Below, piece by piece: positions 7,650 to 16,567 of a DNA stretch of 26,922 bases; the stretch's first letter is position 1; every line of letters begins with the position of its first letter. The translations under genes were made by a program, and so were the position numbers. The notes beneath the pieces are model-generated. The model had not been told where the DNA came from, did not search any database, and saw only the letters and a program-made list of their open reading frames with translations. This stretch comes from Flammeovirgaceae bacterium UBA2371 (lineage in GTDB: Bacteria > Bacteroidota > Bacteroidia > Cytophagales > Cyclobacteriaceae), in assembly GCA_002345965.1 (NCBI GenBank), contig DDTF01000005.1, forward strand, positions 10,287 to 37,208, read 5' to 3'.

Positions 7650-8603
7650 ATGTTTGGCAATCTGTTTTCCAAAGAAAAAAAAGAGTCCCTAGACCAGGGA
7701 CTTAAGAAAACGCAGGAAAGCTTTTTTGGGAAGCTTGGTAAGGCCATTGCCGGCAAATCTACTGTAGACGAAGAAGTATTAGACAATCTGGAAGAGGTAC
7801 TGATTGCTTCCGATGTGGGCGTTCAGACCACACTAAAAATAATTGAAAGAATACAAGAGCGGGTAGCCAAAGACAAATACCTGGGCGCTTCAGAACTCGA
7901 CCGGATTCTTAAAGAAGAAATAGCTGCACTACTGTCAGAAAATAATACGATGGACCTGGAAGACTTTGGTACTCCAGAAAACATCAAGCCCTATGTGATT
8001 ATGGTAGTAGGTGTAAACGGTGTGGGTAAAACCACCACCATTGGAAAACTTTCTGCTCAACTCAAGAAAAAAGGCAAGAAAGTGGTTTTGGGTGCTGCCG
8101 ATACCTTTCGTGCAGCGGCAGTGGATCAGTTAAAACTTTGGGGTGAACGTGTGGGGGTGCCTGTGATCGCCAAGGGAATGAACACTGACCCTTCAGCTGT
8201 AGCATTTGATGCTGTGAAACATGGGGTTGATACCGGTGTCGACATCGTCATAATTGATACTGCAGGAAGACTGCACACCAAGGTGAACCTGATGAATGAG
8301 CTTTCTAAGATAAAAAGAGTAATCCAAAAGGTAATTCCGGAGGGCCCACATGAAGTGCTGCTCGTTTTGGATGGCAGCACTGGCCAAAATGCCGCTGTTC
8401 AGGCCAGAGAATTCACTAAAGCAACAGAGGTAACGGCTTTGGCAGTAACCAAACTTGACGGCACAGCTAAGGGGGGTGTGGTGATAGGTATATCTGACGA
8501 ATTTAGAATTCCTGTAAAATACATTGGTGTGGGTGAAAAGGTGGAGGATCTCCAGGTATTCAACAAAATGGAGTTTGTTGATTCCTTGTTTAAGAAAAAT
8601 TAA
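7650..8603 (+). CDS. ftsY: Signal recognition particle receptor FtsY
   Basis: 317 residues, ATG start. FtsY is the SRP-type GTPase that docks ribosome-SRP complexes at the membrane. The N domain (about 25-100) is followed by the G domain: P-loop GVNGVGKTTT (121-130), DTFRAAA (152-157), G3 DTAGR (203-207), DGSTGQNA, and G4 TKLDG (267-271). The acidic A domain of E. coli FtsY is missing; only a short lysine-rich N-terminus (MFGNLFSKEKKE) remains, as in many short-form FtsY proteins. Its stop codon overlaps the stop of the convergent DUF6048 gene by three bases. In related genomes rimO usually follows ftsY directly; here two minus-strand genes lie between. Confidence 0.97.
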   Translation: MFGNLFSKEKKESLDQGLKKTQESFFGKLGKAIAGKSTVDEEVLDNLEEVLIASDVGVQTTLKIIERIQERVAKDKYLGASELDRILKEEIAALLSENNTMDLEDFGTPENIKPYVIMVVGVNGVGKTTTIGKLSAQLKKKGKKVVLGAADTFRAAAVDQLKLWGERVGVPVIAKGMNTDPSAVAFDAVKHGVDTGVDIVIIDTAGRLHTKVNLMNELSKIKRVIQKVIPEGPHEVLLVLDGSTGQNAAVQAREFTKATEVTALAVTKLDGTAKGGVVIGISDEFRIPVKYIGVGEKVEDLQVFNKMEFVDSLFKKN

Positions 8604-9253
8604 TTGCGGACTGGAATTCTCCAGTACAGCTGATAATTAAATCCCCAATAAGAGCGCTTGGAGGCTAACCCGTAACCTGGAATGTCATAAACAATGAAGC
8701 CCCCCCCTGTATCAACAGATGGGGCAACTTTTAATCGCGCGGTATAACCCATCCACAGCTCCTTCCAAATTTTTACACGCAACCCAAGCGTTGCTTCTGC
8801 CCATCCTGAGGTCATCCCCAAATTATTTAGGGCTGTAGAGTTGCTTCCAAACACTGCATCATCAACGGTATAGTACAATTGTTCATCATAGGTGGATCGG
8901 CCATATCGTAGTCCAACAAAAAACATATTCTTGTCAGGATCTTTAAGCAGTAAATTCACATCAGCTCCTACCCGGAAATAATTGCCAGTATTGCTGTAGC
9001 CTTTATCTGTACCTATTATAGTACGCTCCCAACTTCCGTATTCTACCGTGAGGTAATACTTGTAAAAATCAATATCAGCGCTTACTTCCCAACCATCAAA
9101 TTGATCGGCCAAGGGAATTTTTGCCAACGAAATCAAGTCTGTCCCAAAACGAATACCTGTCGGAAGGTATTTCCCCTTAACAGTATCGGCTTTTTGAGCC
9201 ATCACTGTCAGCGAACAGAGTATGAGCAATATGTTAGTCGTTAGTAATTTCAA
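8600..9253 (-). CDS. DUF6048 family outer-membrane beta-barrel-like protein
   Basis: 217 residues from a TTG start at 9253; no in-frame ATG gives an intact signal peptide, and the TTG yields a good one (MKLLTTNILLILCSLTVMAQ). The mature part alternates polar and aromatic residues (for example GWEVSADIDFYKYYLTVEYG, then FFVGLRYGRSTYD), and the protein ends YQLYWRIPVRN, in keeping with a small outer-membrane barrel. It resembles DUF6048, which in Bacteroidota is commonly paired with a DUF6452 lipoprotein, and such a gene lies immediately upstream. The two genes overlap by 20 bases, so translation is probably coupled. Function is unknown to me. Confidence 0.78.
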   Translation of the reverse strand: MKLLTTNILLILCSLTVMAQKADTVKGKYLPTGIRFGTDLISLAKIPLADQFDGWEVSADIDFYKYYLTVEYGSWERTIIGTDKGYSNTGNYFRVGADVNLLLKDPDKNMFFVGLRYGRSTYDEQLYYTVDDAVFGSNSTALNNLGMTSGWAEATLGLRVKIWKELWMGYTARLKVAPSVDTGGGFIVYDIPGYGLASKRSYWGFNYQLYWRIPVRN

Positions 9254-10436
9254 AATTGACTACCGTTGGAAATTGAATGGAATCATTTAATGCTATAGGG
9301 GGTGTGGTAAAATCCGAACTCAAAACCTTCACTGTTGAAAATAAGGTTTGATCACACACATCATGAAAGGTTTTGGTGTTACGGATGTAGCCAAAACTTA
9401 TTTGCCGGGTGAAGTTTTCAGACTCAATGGTAAAGGCCGTAGTATTCTGAGTTGGATCCAATGGCAAAACCAATTTCGAAGTAAGGCTATCCTGATAAAA
9501 AAGTTCTGTTGAGTATCCTGTGCTTACTTTCTTAATCAGAATTCCATTGGCAGGAGCATTCTTCAAAGTTAATTCGATAAGATTGGTACGTGGGCAACGA
9601 AACAATGCTATGTTAGTGGTGGGGGGATCAGTTATTGAGTCCTTTTGCACTTTAATAATATCATAACTGCTCGTCCCGCTCACCTGGATATCATTAATAA
9701 AATTTTGACTTCCGCATACATCAAAAAGGCTGGCTGGTGTTCTTGAATAAGAAACATTTAAAGTAGAGATGCCGTTTTCTTTCGAATCGATCAAAATACT
9801 GGTGCTATTACTTTCCGTATTGATCGGAAGTACTGCAGTTCCAATTTCTGAATTGGGATAAAATATATAGGGAAGATAACCCATGCTCATGCCATAAAAC
9901 TTTTCTTTTAGCTCCACCCCGTTGGGCTTTTCATCTGCGTAAAGTTGCCGAAAGGCAAGTTTGAGGTTATTGGTGATCGGACAACGATATATATCAATAT
10001 TATTGCCACCACCACTGGCTACGGGCACACTACTAATCACATTTACTGAATCATAATCATGTTGTAAAACTTTAAGACCTGAGAGTACAAATCGAGGCCC
10101 ACAATCTTTCGATTCAAACTGAGGCTGAGATGTATAGCCCAGCAACATAGAGAATGAACCTCGTAATAGATCAAAATCAATAGACTGTGTGGCAGAATTT
10201 ACATTGAGCGGCAGCTCTATGGTGCCTCCCGCATTGACTAGTTCATAAAAAACCTCATCACTACCTGATACCTTAATTCCCACGATTCCTACCGTATCGA
10301 CTTTTCTGTCAAAGAGTTTTTTAAAGGTAATGCCCACAAAATCGTTTCTCAGATTAATGCATTCAGGGTCTTCATAGCAGGAGCCAAGCAAAAGCCCCGA
10401 GATGCAAAAGATCAGTATTTGGCTAAAAATCCTCAT
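9234..10436 (-). CDS. Lipoprotein with three tandem DUF6452-like units
   Basis: 400 residues, ATG start. A lipobox (LLLGSC, lipidated Cys20) follows a hydrophobic signal. The rest reads as three similar units of about 110-130 residues starting at Cys26, Cys152 and Cys281. Each opens with C followed by a T/N-containing strand (CINLRND, CPITNN, CPRTN), continues through a G/Y segment to a strand with L-P (IELPLNVN, AVLPINTE, LVLPLDPT), then a [FI]-rich strand, a Y/T segment and a second cysteine (112, 241, 361) before a V-rich strand. DUF6452 proteins are usually one such unit of about 160-170 residues, so this is about 2.4 times longer. It lies upstream of and overlaps the DUF6048 gene. Function unknown; the family name is from memory of its sequence pattern. 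Confidence 0.72.
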   Translation of the reverse strand: MRIFSQILIFCISGLLLGSCYEDPECINLRNDFVGITFKKLFDRKVDTVGIVGIKVSGSDEVFYELVNAGGTIELPLNVNSATQSIDFDLLRGSFSMLLGYTSQPQFESKDCGPRFVLSGLKVLQHDYDSVNVISSVPVASGGGNNIDIYRCPITNNLKLAFRQLYADEKPNGVELKEKFYGMSMGYLPYIFYPNSEIGTAVLPINTESNSTSILIDSKENGISTLNVSYSRTPASLFDVCGSQNFINDIQVSGTSSYDIIKVQKDSITDPPTTNIALFRCPRTNLIELTLKNAPANGILIKKVSTGYSTELFYQDSLTSKLVLPLDPTQNTTAFTIESENFTRQISFGYIRNTKTFHDVCDQTLFSTVKVLSSDFTTPPIALNDSIQFPTVVNFEITND

Positions 10437-10444
10437 TAAGGCAG

Positions 10445-10474
10445 CAAAGATACGCCATCAACATTAACGCCAAA
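10445..10474 (-). promoter_or_regulatory. Strong Bacteroidota promoter (TTTG-N18-TATCTTTG) for the DUF6452/DUF6048 genes
   Basis: On the minus strand TTTG (10474-10471) is followed after 18 bases by TATCTTTG (10452-10445), a near-perfect -33/-7 pair. The -7 box ends eight bases before the lipoprotein ATG at 10436, so the transcript should have a leader of only a few bases. Confidence 0.7.
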
Positions 10475-10596
10475 TCTTGCCCTTCACTATTTACGACCTA
10501 AAAAGGGCTTTCTGAACCGTTGAATGACAATTTGTGTTGAACGCACAGGCCTGCATTTCCTATGAATTGGTTGAGGCTTAACTGACCTAACCTTCG

Positions 10597-10604
10597 TATT
10601 TTTG
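10597..10604 (+). promoter_or_regulatory. Putative -7 promoter box (TATTTTTG) for rimO
   Basis: Exact TAnnTTTG match, 23 bases before the rimO TTG start; TTGA at 10571 is a poor -33 candidate with 22-base spacing. The 191-base divergent spacer 10437-10627 contains this box and the divergent promoter at 10445-10474, and nothing else I recognise. Confidence 0.55.
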
Positions 10605-10627
10605 CTGCCCTCAATAGCATTACTAAA

Positions 10628-11938
10628 TTGAAAACAAAAGGAACAAAAAAGACCAAAGTCAACATCGTTACCCTGGGTTGCTCTAAAAACACGGTAGACA
10701 GTGAAGTACTTTTAACCCAATTGAAAGGAAACGGCATTGACGCCACCCACGAATCTCAGAAAGACGATTCTAATATTGTGGTCATCAATACCTGCGGCTT
10801 TATCGATAACGCCAAGCAGGAGTCCATTGACACTATATTGAGGTATGTGGACGCCAAGCAGGAGGGGGTAGTTGAAAAAGTATATGTAACGGGTTGCCTC
10901 TCACAGCGCTATAAAGACAGTCTTGAAAAAGAGATACCGGAGGTCGATTCGTGGTTTGGCACCAGAGATTTATCTCGGTTGCTCAAACAGCTCAATGCCA
11001 ACTACAAACACGAACTAGTGGGCGAACGCATTCTCACTAACCCAAGCCATTTTGCTTATTTGAAAATTTCAGAAGGCTGCGACCGTCCCTGCTCTTTTTG
11101 TGCCATCCCACTGATGAGAGGGGGGCACATTTCGCGTCCGATTGAAGAGTTGGTAAAGGAAGCTAAGAATTTAGCCAAAAACGGCACTAAAGAACTGCTG
11201 CTCATTGCGCAAGATTCCACTTATTACGGTCTTGATATTTACAAAAAACGTGTGCTGTCGGATCTTCTGAAAAATCTTTCTGACGTTGAAGGCATCGATT
11301 GGATTCGGCTACATTATGCGTTTCCTTCCGGATTTCCACTTGACGTATTGGATGTCATGGCTGAGCGTCCAAACATTTGCAATTACCTGGATATACCGTT
11401 ACAGCATGGCTCAAGCAAAATGCTGAAGATCATGAAGCGTGGCACCACCAGAGAAAAAACAACTGAACTACTGCATACCATTCGAGCAAAAGTGCCGGGG
11501 ATTGCCATACGAACCACTCTAATCGCAGGACACCCAGGTGAAACTGAAGAGGAGTTTGAAGAAATGATGGATTTTGTGGCTGAATCCAAATTTGAACGCC
11601 TCGGTGTATTCCCCTATTCCCACGAGGAAAATACCTTTTCACATACCATGGAAGATGATGTGCCTGCCAAGGTAAAACAGGAAAGAGTGGACGCCATTAT
11701 GGATCTGCAACAAAGTATTTCCCTGGAGAGCAACCAGAGTAGAATTGGAGAAACATACAAAGTGCTCATTGATAGAAAAGAGGGAGGTCAATTTATTGGA
11801 CGAACCGAGTTCGATTCGCCTGAGGTAGACAATGAAGTATTAATAGATGCCAGTGAGAACTACCTCCGCATTGGTGATTTCACAATGGCGAAAGTAACTG
11901 ATGCCACAGAATTTGATTTGATTGCACAGCCGGTTTGA
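10628..11938 (+). CDS. rimO: Ribosomal protein uS12 methylthiotransferase RimO
   Basis: 436 residues. RimO is a radical-SAM enzyme that methylthiolates the conserved aspartate of ribosomal protein S12. The N-terminal UPF0004 domain supplies three cluster cysteines (Cys18 in TLGCSKNTVDSE, Cys56 in NTCGFI, Cys90 in VTGCLSQRY); the radical-SAM motif CDRPCSFC gives Cys151, 155 and 158; a C-terminal TRAM-like region starts near residue 375. TLGCSKN and the length identify RimO and not MiaB. The start is TTG: there is no upstream in-frame ATG before the promoter, and the TTG gives the expected MKTK-rich N-terminus. A -7 box (10597-10604) leaves a leader of about 18 bases. Confidence 0.95.
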   Translation: MKTKGTKKTKVNIVTLGCSKNTVDSEVLLTQLKGNGIDATHESQKDDSNIVVINTCGFIDNAKQESIDTILRYVDAKQEGVVEKVYVTGCLSQRYKDSLEKEIPEVDSWFGTRDLSRLLKQLNANYKHELVGERILTNPSHFAYLKISEGCDRPCSFCAIPLMRGGHISRPIEELVKEAKNLAKNGTKELLLIAQDSTYYGLDIYKKRVLSDLLKNLSDVEGIDWIRLHYAFPSGFPLDVLDVMAERPNICNYLDIPLQHGSSKMLKIMKRGTTREKTTELLHTIRAKVPGIAIRTTLIAGHPGETEEEFEEMMDFVAESKFERLGVFPYSHEENTFSHTMEDDVPAKVKQERVDAIMDLQQSISLESNQSRIGETYKVLIDRKEGGQFIGRTEFDSPEVDNEVLIDASENYLRIGDFTMAKVTDATEFDLIAQPV

Positions 11939-11973
11939 GTTACTCCTGTAAAATCATAAACTTATAGACCGAA

Positions 11974-11990
11974 AAGTCGTTAATCGACTT
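11974..11990 (+). promoter_or_regulatory. Inverted repeat upstream of bshC
   Basis: AAGTCG, loop TTAAT, CGACTT: a perfect six-pair dyad between rimO and bshC. It lacks a T-tract, so it is a weak terminator candidate. It abuts TATGTTCG (11990-11997), one base off a TAnnTTTG box, and might be an operator or leader element for bshC. Confidence 0.35.
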
Positions 11991-12022
11991 ATGTTCGCAC
12001 AAACCCTGAGCTATTGTTGACC

Positions 12023-13597
12023 ATGCAGCACACGAAAATTCCGTTCAAGAACACGAAAATATTCTCTCCCTTCTTTCTTGACTATATCGAACGAAAGGAA
12101 ACCCTTAAAAAATTCTATCATCGCGCCCCATCCATTCAGTCATTTGAAGCTCAAATACAGGAGAAGCAAAAGTCTTTTAGCATAGACTCGAGAACAATTT
12201 TAAGTGAGACCCTTAGAGAACAATACAAAGAACTGAAAATATCAAACCTCGTTGATAACAATATTAAATCCCTAAAGGATGCTACCACTTTTACGATCAC
12301 TACCGGTCACCAACTCAATATTTTTACAGGCCCGCTGTATTTCATTTATAAAATTGTTTCAGTAATCAATGCTTGTAAACAATTAAAGAGAACCTATCCA
12401 AAATATAATTTCGTTCCGGTTTATTGGATGGCTTCGGAAGATCATGATTTTGAAGAGATCAGTTATTTCAAACTTTACGGTAAAAAGTATAAGTGGGACA
12501 CTGATCAAAAAGGGGGTGTAGGCAGATTTAGTCCAAAAAGTCTGCAATCCATTCTGAAAGAACTGCCAGGAGATGTTTCCATTTTTGAAAAGGCTTATTT
12601 AAAACATGAGAAACTCAGTGATGCCGTAAGGTATTATGTAAATGAATTATTTGGCAATGAAGGGCTGGTAGTAGTAGATGCTGACAATCGGAAGCAGAAA
12701 TCCCTTTTTGCAGAAGTAATCACTGATGATTTATTTAAACATACCGCCAAATCAAAAGTAGAAACGACCAATGCATTGCTCAATGCAGAAGGCTACTCTA
12801 CTCAGGTGTACGCTCGAGATATCAACTTCTTTTATTTGGAGAATAATTTAAGAAGCAGAATTGAACGCACTACAGATGGTTTTACAGTTGTAGATTCAGA
12901 CATATCGTTTACAGACGAAGAAGCTCAATCATTAATTAAAAATGAACCTGAGAAGTTTAGTCCTAATGTCATTTTACGACCGCTCTATCAGGAGATAATC
13001 TTACCCAATCTGGCTTATTTTGGTGGCCCTGCAGAAGTAATTTATTGGTTACAATTAAAGGGAGTTTTCGACCACTTTAGTGTTCCATTTCCCGTTCTGA
13101 TGCCGCGTAATTTTGCTTTGGTTTTAGACGGGCCAATAGCGCGTAAGTTCGAAAAAACCGGATTAAGTGCAGCTGAGCTATTTGATGAAAAAACCCATCT
13201 GTTCAATGATTGGGTTTCAAAAAATTCTCATCATAACCTTTTGCTCACTGACGAGCTAAAAACTGTAAACAGTCTATTTGAGAAAGTGAAAAAACAAGCA
13301 TTGGAAATAGATTCCACACTAGGCCCTTTGGTAGAGGCCGAATCAAAACGTGCAATCAGAAGCTTTGAAAAAATAGAGCAAAAATTATTGAGAGCAGAGA
13401 AAAGACATCACTCAGACAAGTTGAGACAAATTGAAGAAGTGAAAGAAGCATTGTTCCCCAATGGCGGACTGCAAGAGCGCAGTGATAATTTTTTAAATTT
13501 CTACCAGCAAGACCCTCAGTTTATTAATAAAGCTTTGGCGGTGTTTGATCCATTTGATTTTGAATTCAATTTATTGAGCTACCCTTATAGTAAGTAG
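12023..13597 (+). CDS. bshC: Bacillithiol biosynthesis cysteine-adding enzyme BshC
   Basis: 524 residues from the ATG at 12023; the frame also opens at a TTG nine bases earlier, but the ATG (MQHTKIPFKNTKIFSPFFLD) is the likelier start. BshC is the putative ligase that joins cysteine to glucosaminyl-malate in the last step of making bacillithiol, a low-molecular-weight thiol used by Firmicutes and many Bacteroidota. Diagnostic blocks are TTGHQLNIFTGPLYFIYKI (near residue 94), VYWMASEDHDFEEI, and PAEVIYWLQLKGVFDHF, followed by a long C-terminal coiled coil rich in K and E. Length matches the family. bshA and bshB are not in the window. The next gene starts three bases after its stop, so the two are probably one operon. 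Confidence 0.95.
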   Translation: MQHTKIPFKNTKIFSPFFLDYIERKETLKKFYHRAPSIQSFEAQIQEKQKSFSIDSRTILSETLREQYKELKISNLVDNNIKSLKDATTFTITTGHQLNIFTGPLYFIYKIVSVINACKQLKRTYPKYNFVPVYWMASEDHDFEEISYFKLYGKKYKWDTDQKGGVGRFSPKSLQSILKELPGDVSIFEKAYLKHEKLSDAVRYYVNELFGNEGLVVVDADNRKQKSLFAEVITDDLFKHTAKSKVETTNALLNAEGYSTQVYARDINFFYLENNLRSRIERTTDGFTVVDSDISFTDEEAQSLIKNEPEKFSPNVILRPLYQEIILPNLAYFGGPAEVIYWLQLKGVFDHFSVPFPVLMPRNFALVLDGPIARKFEKTGLSAAELFDEKTHLFNDWVSKNSHHNLLLTDELKTVNSLFEKVKKQALEIDSTLGPLVEAESKRAIRSFEKIEQKLLRAEKRHHSDKLRQIEEVKEALFPNGGLQERSDNFLNFYQQDPQFINKALAVFDPFDFEFNLLSYPYSK

Positions 13598-13600
13598 TTG

Positions 13601-14191
13601 ATGAACAACACCAAAACCGCGCTCCGAACTTACTATCTCGAAAAGAGGAAGACGATTAGCGAACAGGAATATTTGCAATACAATCTGCGCATTGCAGAGC
13701 GATTCTTTTCTTTTATTGATCTCTCTTTTGTTAAGGTGGTTCATAGTTTTCTTCCCCTTACATCCAACAAAGAGCCTGACACCTGGTTGATCATCGATCG
13801 TATCAGGCGGGAGTTTCCTCACATTCGGTTATCCATCCCACGTATTAACAGAAAAACTGACTCATTGGAGAACTTCTTCTTTGAAGGACTTCATCAACTG
13901 GAAGAAAACAATTGGGGAATCCAACAGCCAAAGCAGGGCACTCCTACTCCACCAGAAAAAATTGACCTTGTGCTGGTTCCATTGCTCATATTTGATGAAG
14001 CTGGTCATCGGGTAGGGTATGGTAAGGGCTACTATGACCGATTCCTTGCTACTTGCAGAAAAGATTGTAAAAAAATAGGCCTTTCTCTATTCCCACCAAT
14101 TACTAAAATATCAGACGCCAACGAAAAAGATTTTCCGCTTACTGCATGCCTCACTCCGGAAAACTCCTATTACTTCGAAAAGTCAGAATAA
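13601..14191 (+). CDS. ygfA: 5-formyltetrahydrofolate cyclo-ligase
   Basis: 196 residues from the ATG at 13601; a TTG immediately before it also opens the frame but is less likely. The enzyme uses ATP to convert 5-formyl-THF into 5,10-methenyl-THF, recovering folate. The N-terminal basic motif RTYYLEKRKTIS (near residue 10) and the C-terminal signature GYGKGYYDRFL identify the family, with DLVLVPLLIFDEAGHRVG just before it. Length is normal. The start is three bases downstream of bshC. Its stop directly abuts the stop of the convergent operon that follows, with no intervening base. Confidence 0.95.
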   Translation: MNNTKTALRTYYLEKRKTISEQEYLQYNLRIAERFFSFIDLSFVKVVHSFLPLTSNKEPDTWLIIDRIRREFPHIRLSIPRINRKTDSLENFFFEGLHQLEENNWGIQQPKQGTPTPPEKIDLVLVPLLIFDEAGHRVGYGKGYYDRFLATCRKDCKKIGLSLFPPITKISDANEKDFPLTACLTPENSYYFEKSE

Positions 14192-16567
14192 TTAATTACT
14201 CGCCTTTATAAAACTCACATTAATATCTTCCGTTTTTTCAAATGGAATACCGTCAGTGGTTATGCCATGCACCCTAAGCTTTATCGTTCCCGTATTGTCA
14301 GGAGTATAGAATTTGTCTCCGATAATACCACGCTCGTTCAATGCAGGTTGAAAATTCCAGTAAAGCGAAGACTTCAGTAATGGTGTTCTCAGTGGTTGAT
14401 TCTTTGTGCCCGCATTATATGCGATCGGCTTGTTCAACCCACGCAAGTGCAATATGTCATCGGTTGGTATTAACGCACCCATATTGGATACTTTAGTTTG
14501 AAAGAAAATAACTCCGTTTTTACTAATGCTCCCCAGGTTTCTTAATTTATTGATGTTATTCACTACTTTAATCACAGCAATATCCCCTGGATTCATCTTC
14601 AAAATAAAATCAGTGTTCTTCGTTGCTATACCATCCACTACGTAAAGTGGATCTCCGGTGATGGGCCTGTTACTATCTGATGATAAAACACGCAATGTCG
14701 GCTTACCCGCTACCTTTTTATTCTGCACAAATCGGACAATTTCCCGCATGAGATCTTCTATGGTTGGAAAAACAACATAATCCTCAACGGTAACCTTAAA
14801 ATCCGCACCATTCAATTCATCTTCAATGGCTGCGTTAGGGTTAGTGTTGATAATATCATTTTTTACTTTTTCCCAACTATAGGTATAGGATGTATTTGAT
14901 ACTTTGGCCAAAGTACTGAAAGAGTAATACGGATCCTTGATTGGAGATGGCCGTACAGTTGGAGCCCGAAATCCGCCTAGTGAATCTCTCATTAGTTCAA
15001 CAGAGGTGTTAAACAAAGTTTTGCCTCTGAACTCCAGCGAATGCATAACATTTTCATTTCCATAAAAATCAAAAAACACCGGCCAGTTAAACTTTCCTTT
15101 GTCTGTTGTGTAAACTTCGTACCCAAATATTTTTTGTTGTAAGAAAAATATAACCAAGGTTGAATCCGGAACTGGCTTTCCTGTCTCTGAAAAAGTTGCA
15201 ACACCATCGTAGGTCAAAATGTCCTTCGCTTTGTACTCTGGCGGCTTTCTTTTATTAGAGAGTATTTCATCCCAGTCAAATCGCTCCCATTTTTTAGTCA
15301 TTAAATATTCATCGAGCGCCAACTGCCCCTCTTCAGTTTTTATATCCACTTTTTCGAGGAAGGAATAGGAATCTGGTAAGTCAGAAGCTACAAGTATCTG
15401 TTCAGTAAAATCAACATCGTTTGCTTCCCTGAACAAATCAGCAACGTATCCATTAACAAAAATGTTGGAAGGATTTACTGATCCAAAGTCATCTTTGATG
15501 CTAATTTCAAAAGTAACTTCACTTCGGGTAGCAACATTTTTGTCTTTCAGTTGAATATCTATTTGTTTACCCTCATGTTCTATATATGAAAGTCGACTGG
15601 CCAATTCATTAAACTTGTTGTCAAACAAGAACAATTGAGCAATCCCTACAGGAATATTTTTTAATGGAATTAAAACAGTTGATGGTTCCTCTCCTTTTAT
15701 GTTGATCGTAGATGCATATCGAATCTTACCCTGACTTGTTAACACAACATATATTCCTTCACTACGCACTGTTTTGGATTTGCGATGGAGGGTGGCCTTC
15801 ATCAGTCCTTCGCTTTTGGATACTTGAATATTAATTCCCTCATCCTGAACCTCAATGGCAGACTTTGTTCCTCCCGGTAACGTTTCCAGCGTATAAGCCA
15901 GCGCATTTTCAGGTGTAAGTTCAAACTTGGCCAGACCAGTAGTGCCACAATTAAAACGTATTACTTCATTACCTTCGCTATCTATTATTCTGCCTTGTGC
16001 CATTACGGGCATACCATCTCTGGTTGCCTTGGCAACTACCTGAGTTGTCAAACCTGTAATTAAATTTCCTCCTTCAGGAAATAACTCAATTTGGACAGGT
16101 GCGTCTGTGGTTACTTCAAAATAATTGTCACCAGAGATGTGTAGCAGGGATGTAAAATACATTTTCGATGAAAAATTCTTCATCCAATCTGTATAGGCTA
16201 CTAATTGATAGATGCCACCAGCCAGACTGCTGGGAATTATGGTTTGATTTCCAGCAATACCATCTTTAATAACAAATGAATCTCGAATTATTTCATTGCC
16301 ATCAGCATCGAGCAGCACCAGGTAACCAATTTGTCTGCCTTTTACAGGCAATAGATCTTCATGCAACAAGGTTGCCCTGAAAAACGCTGTATCACCGGGC
16401 GCATAAGCTGGCTGATGGAATGACACTACCAATTTGTTTTGAGGAAAGGCTTCATTGAACGAATTGAACTTGGCCGTCAATTCAGTTAAGGAATCCTCCA
16501 CAGTAAATCCTCCAAGCAAAAGTATGCTTACCAGTAACGCAAAAAAGGATGGAATAGCCGAGCGCAT
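14192..16567 (-). CDS. Large secreted macroglobulin-like (MG2-type) protein with orphan TonB-plug-like segment
   Basis: 791 residues, ATG start, N-terminal signal peptide (MRSAIPSFFALLVSILLLGG). Residues about 47-128 resemble an MG2-type beta-sandwich (PAYAPGDTAFFRATLL, then GGIYQLVAYTDW), as in bacterial alpha-2-macroglobulin-like proteins and in many Bacteroidota proteins annotated as carboxypeptidase-like. Further beta-sandwich regions follow. Near residues 635-695 comes a segment like the TonB receptor plug (PLYVVDGI, NPGDIAVIKVV, GVIFFQTK), but there is no barrel. The start abuts the stop of the DUF4249 gene, and this is the third gene of the operon with a TonB receptor and DUF4249. The likely place is the periplasm or outer membrane, working with the receptor; substrate unknown. 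Confidence 0.75.
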   Translation of the reverse strand: MRSAIPSFFALLVSILLLGGFTVEDSLTELTAKFNSFNEAFPQNKLVVSFHQPAYAPGDTAFFRATLLHEDLLPVKGRQIGYLVLLDADGNEIIRDSFVIKDGIAGNQTIIPSSLAGGIYQLVAYTDWMKNFSSKMYFTSLLHISGDNYFEVTTDAPVQIELFPEGGNLITGLTTQVVAKATRDGMPVMAQGRIIDSEGNEVIRFNCGTTGLAKFELTPENALAYTLETLPGGTKSAIEVQDEGINIQVSKSEGLMKATLHRKSKTVRSEGIYVVLTSQGKIRYASTINIKGEEPSTVLIPLKNIPVGIAQLFLFDNKFNELASRLSYIEHEGKQIDIQLKDKNVATRSEVTFEISIKDDFGSVNPSNIFVNGYVADLFREANDVDFTEQILVASDLPDSYSFLEKVDIKTEEGQLALDEYLMTKKWERFDWDEILSNKRKPPEYKAKDILTYDGVATFSETGKPVPDSTLVIFFLQQKIFGYEVYTTDKGKFNWPVFFDFYGNENVMHSLEFRGKTLFNTSVELMRDSLGGFRAPTVRPSPIKDPYYSFSTLAKVSNTSYTYSWEKVKNDIINTNPNAAIEDELNGADFKVTVEDYVVFPTIEDLMREIVRFVQNKKVAGKPTLRVLSSDSNRPITGDPLYVVDGIATKNTDFILKMNPGDIAVIKVVNNINKLRNLGSISKNGVIFFQTKVSNMGALIPTDDILHLRGLNKPIAYNAGTKNQPLRTPLLKSSLYWNFQPALNERGIIGDKFYTPDNTGTIKLRVHGITTDGIPFEKTEDINVSFIKASN

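Noticed and set aside
10498..10746. 82-residue minus-strand ORF upstream of and across the rimO start
   Set aside because: It overlaps the rimO 5' coding region and its promoter and has no recognisable family; a shadow frame.
11974..11990. Rho-independent terminator for rimO
   Set aside because: The dyad has only six pairs and no following T-run, so it is listed as a possible regulatory dyad only.
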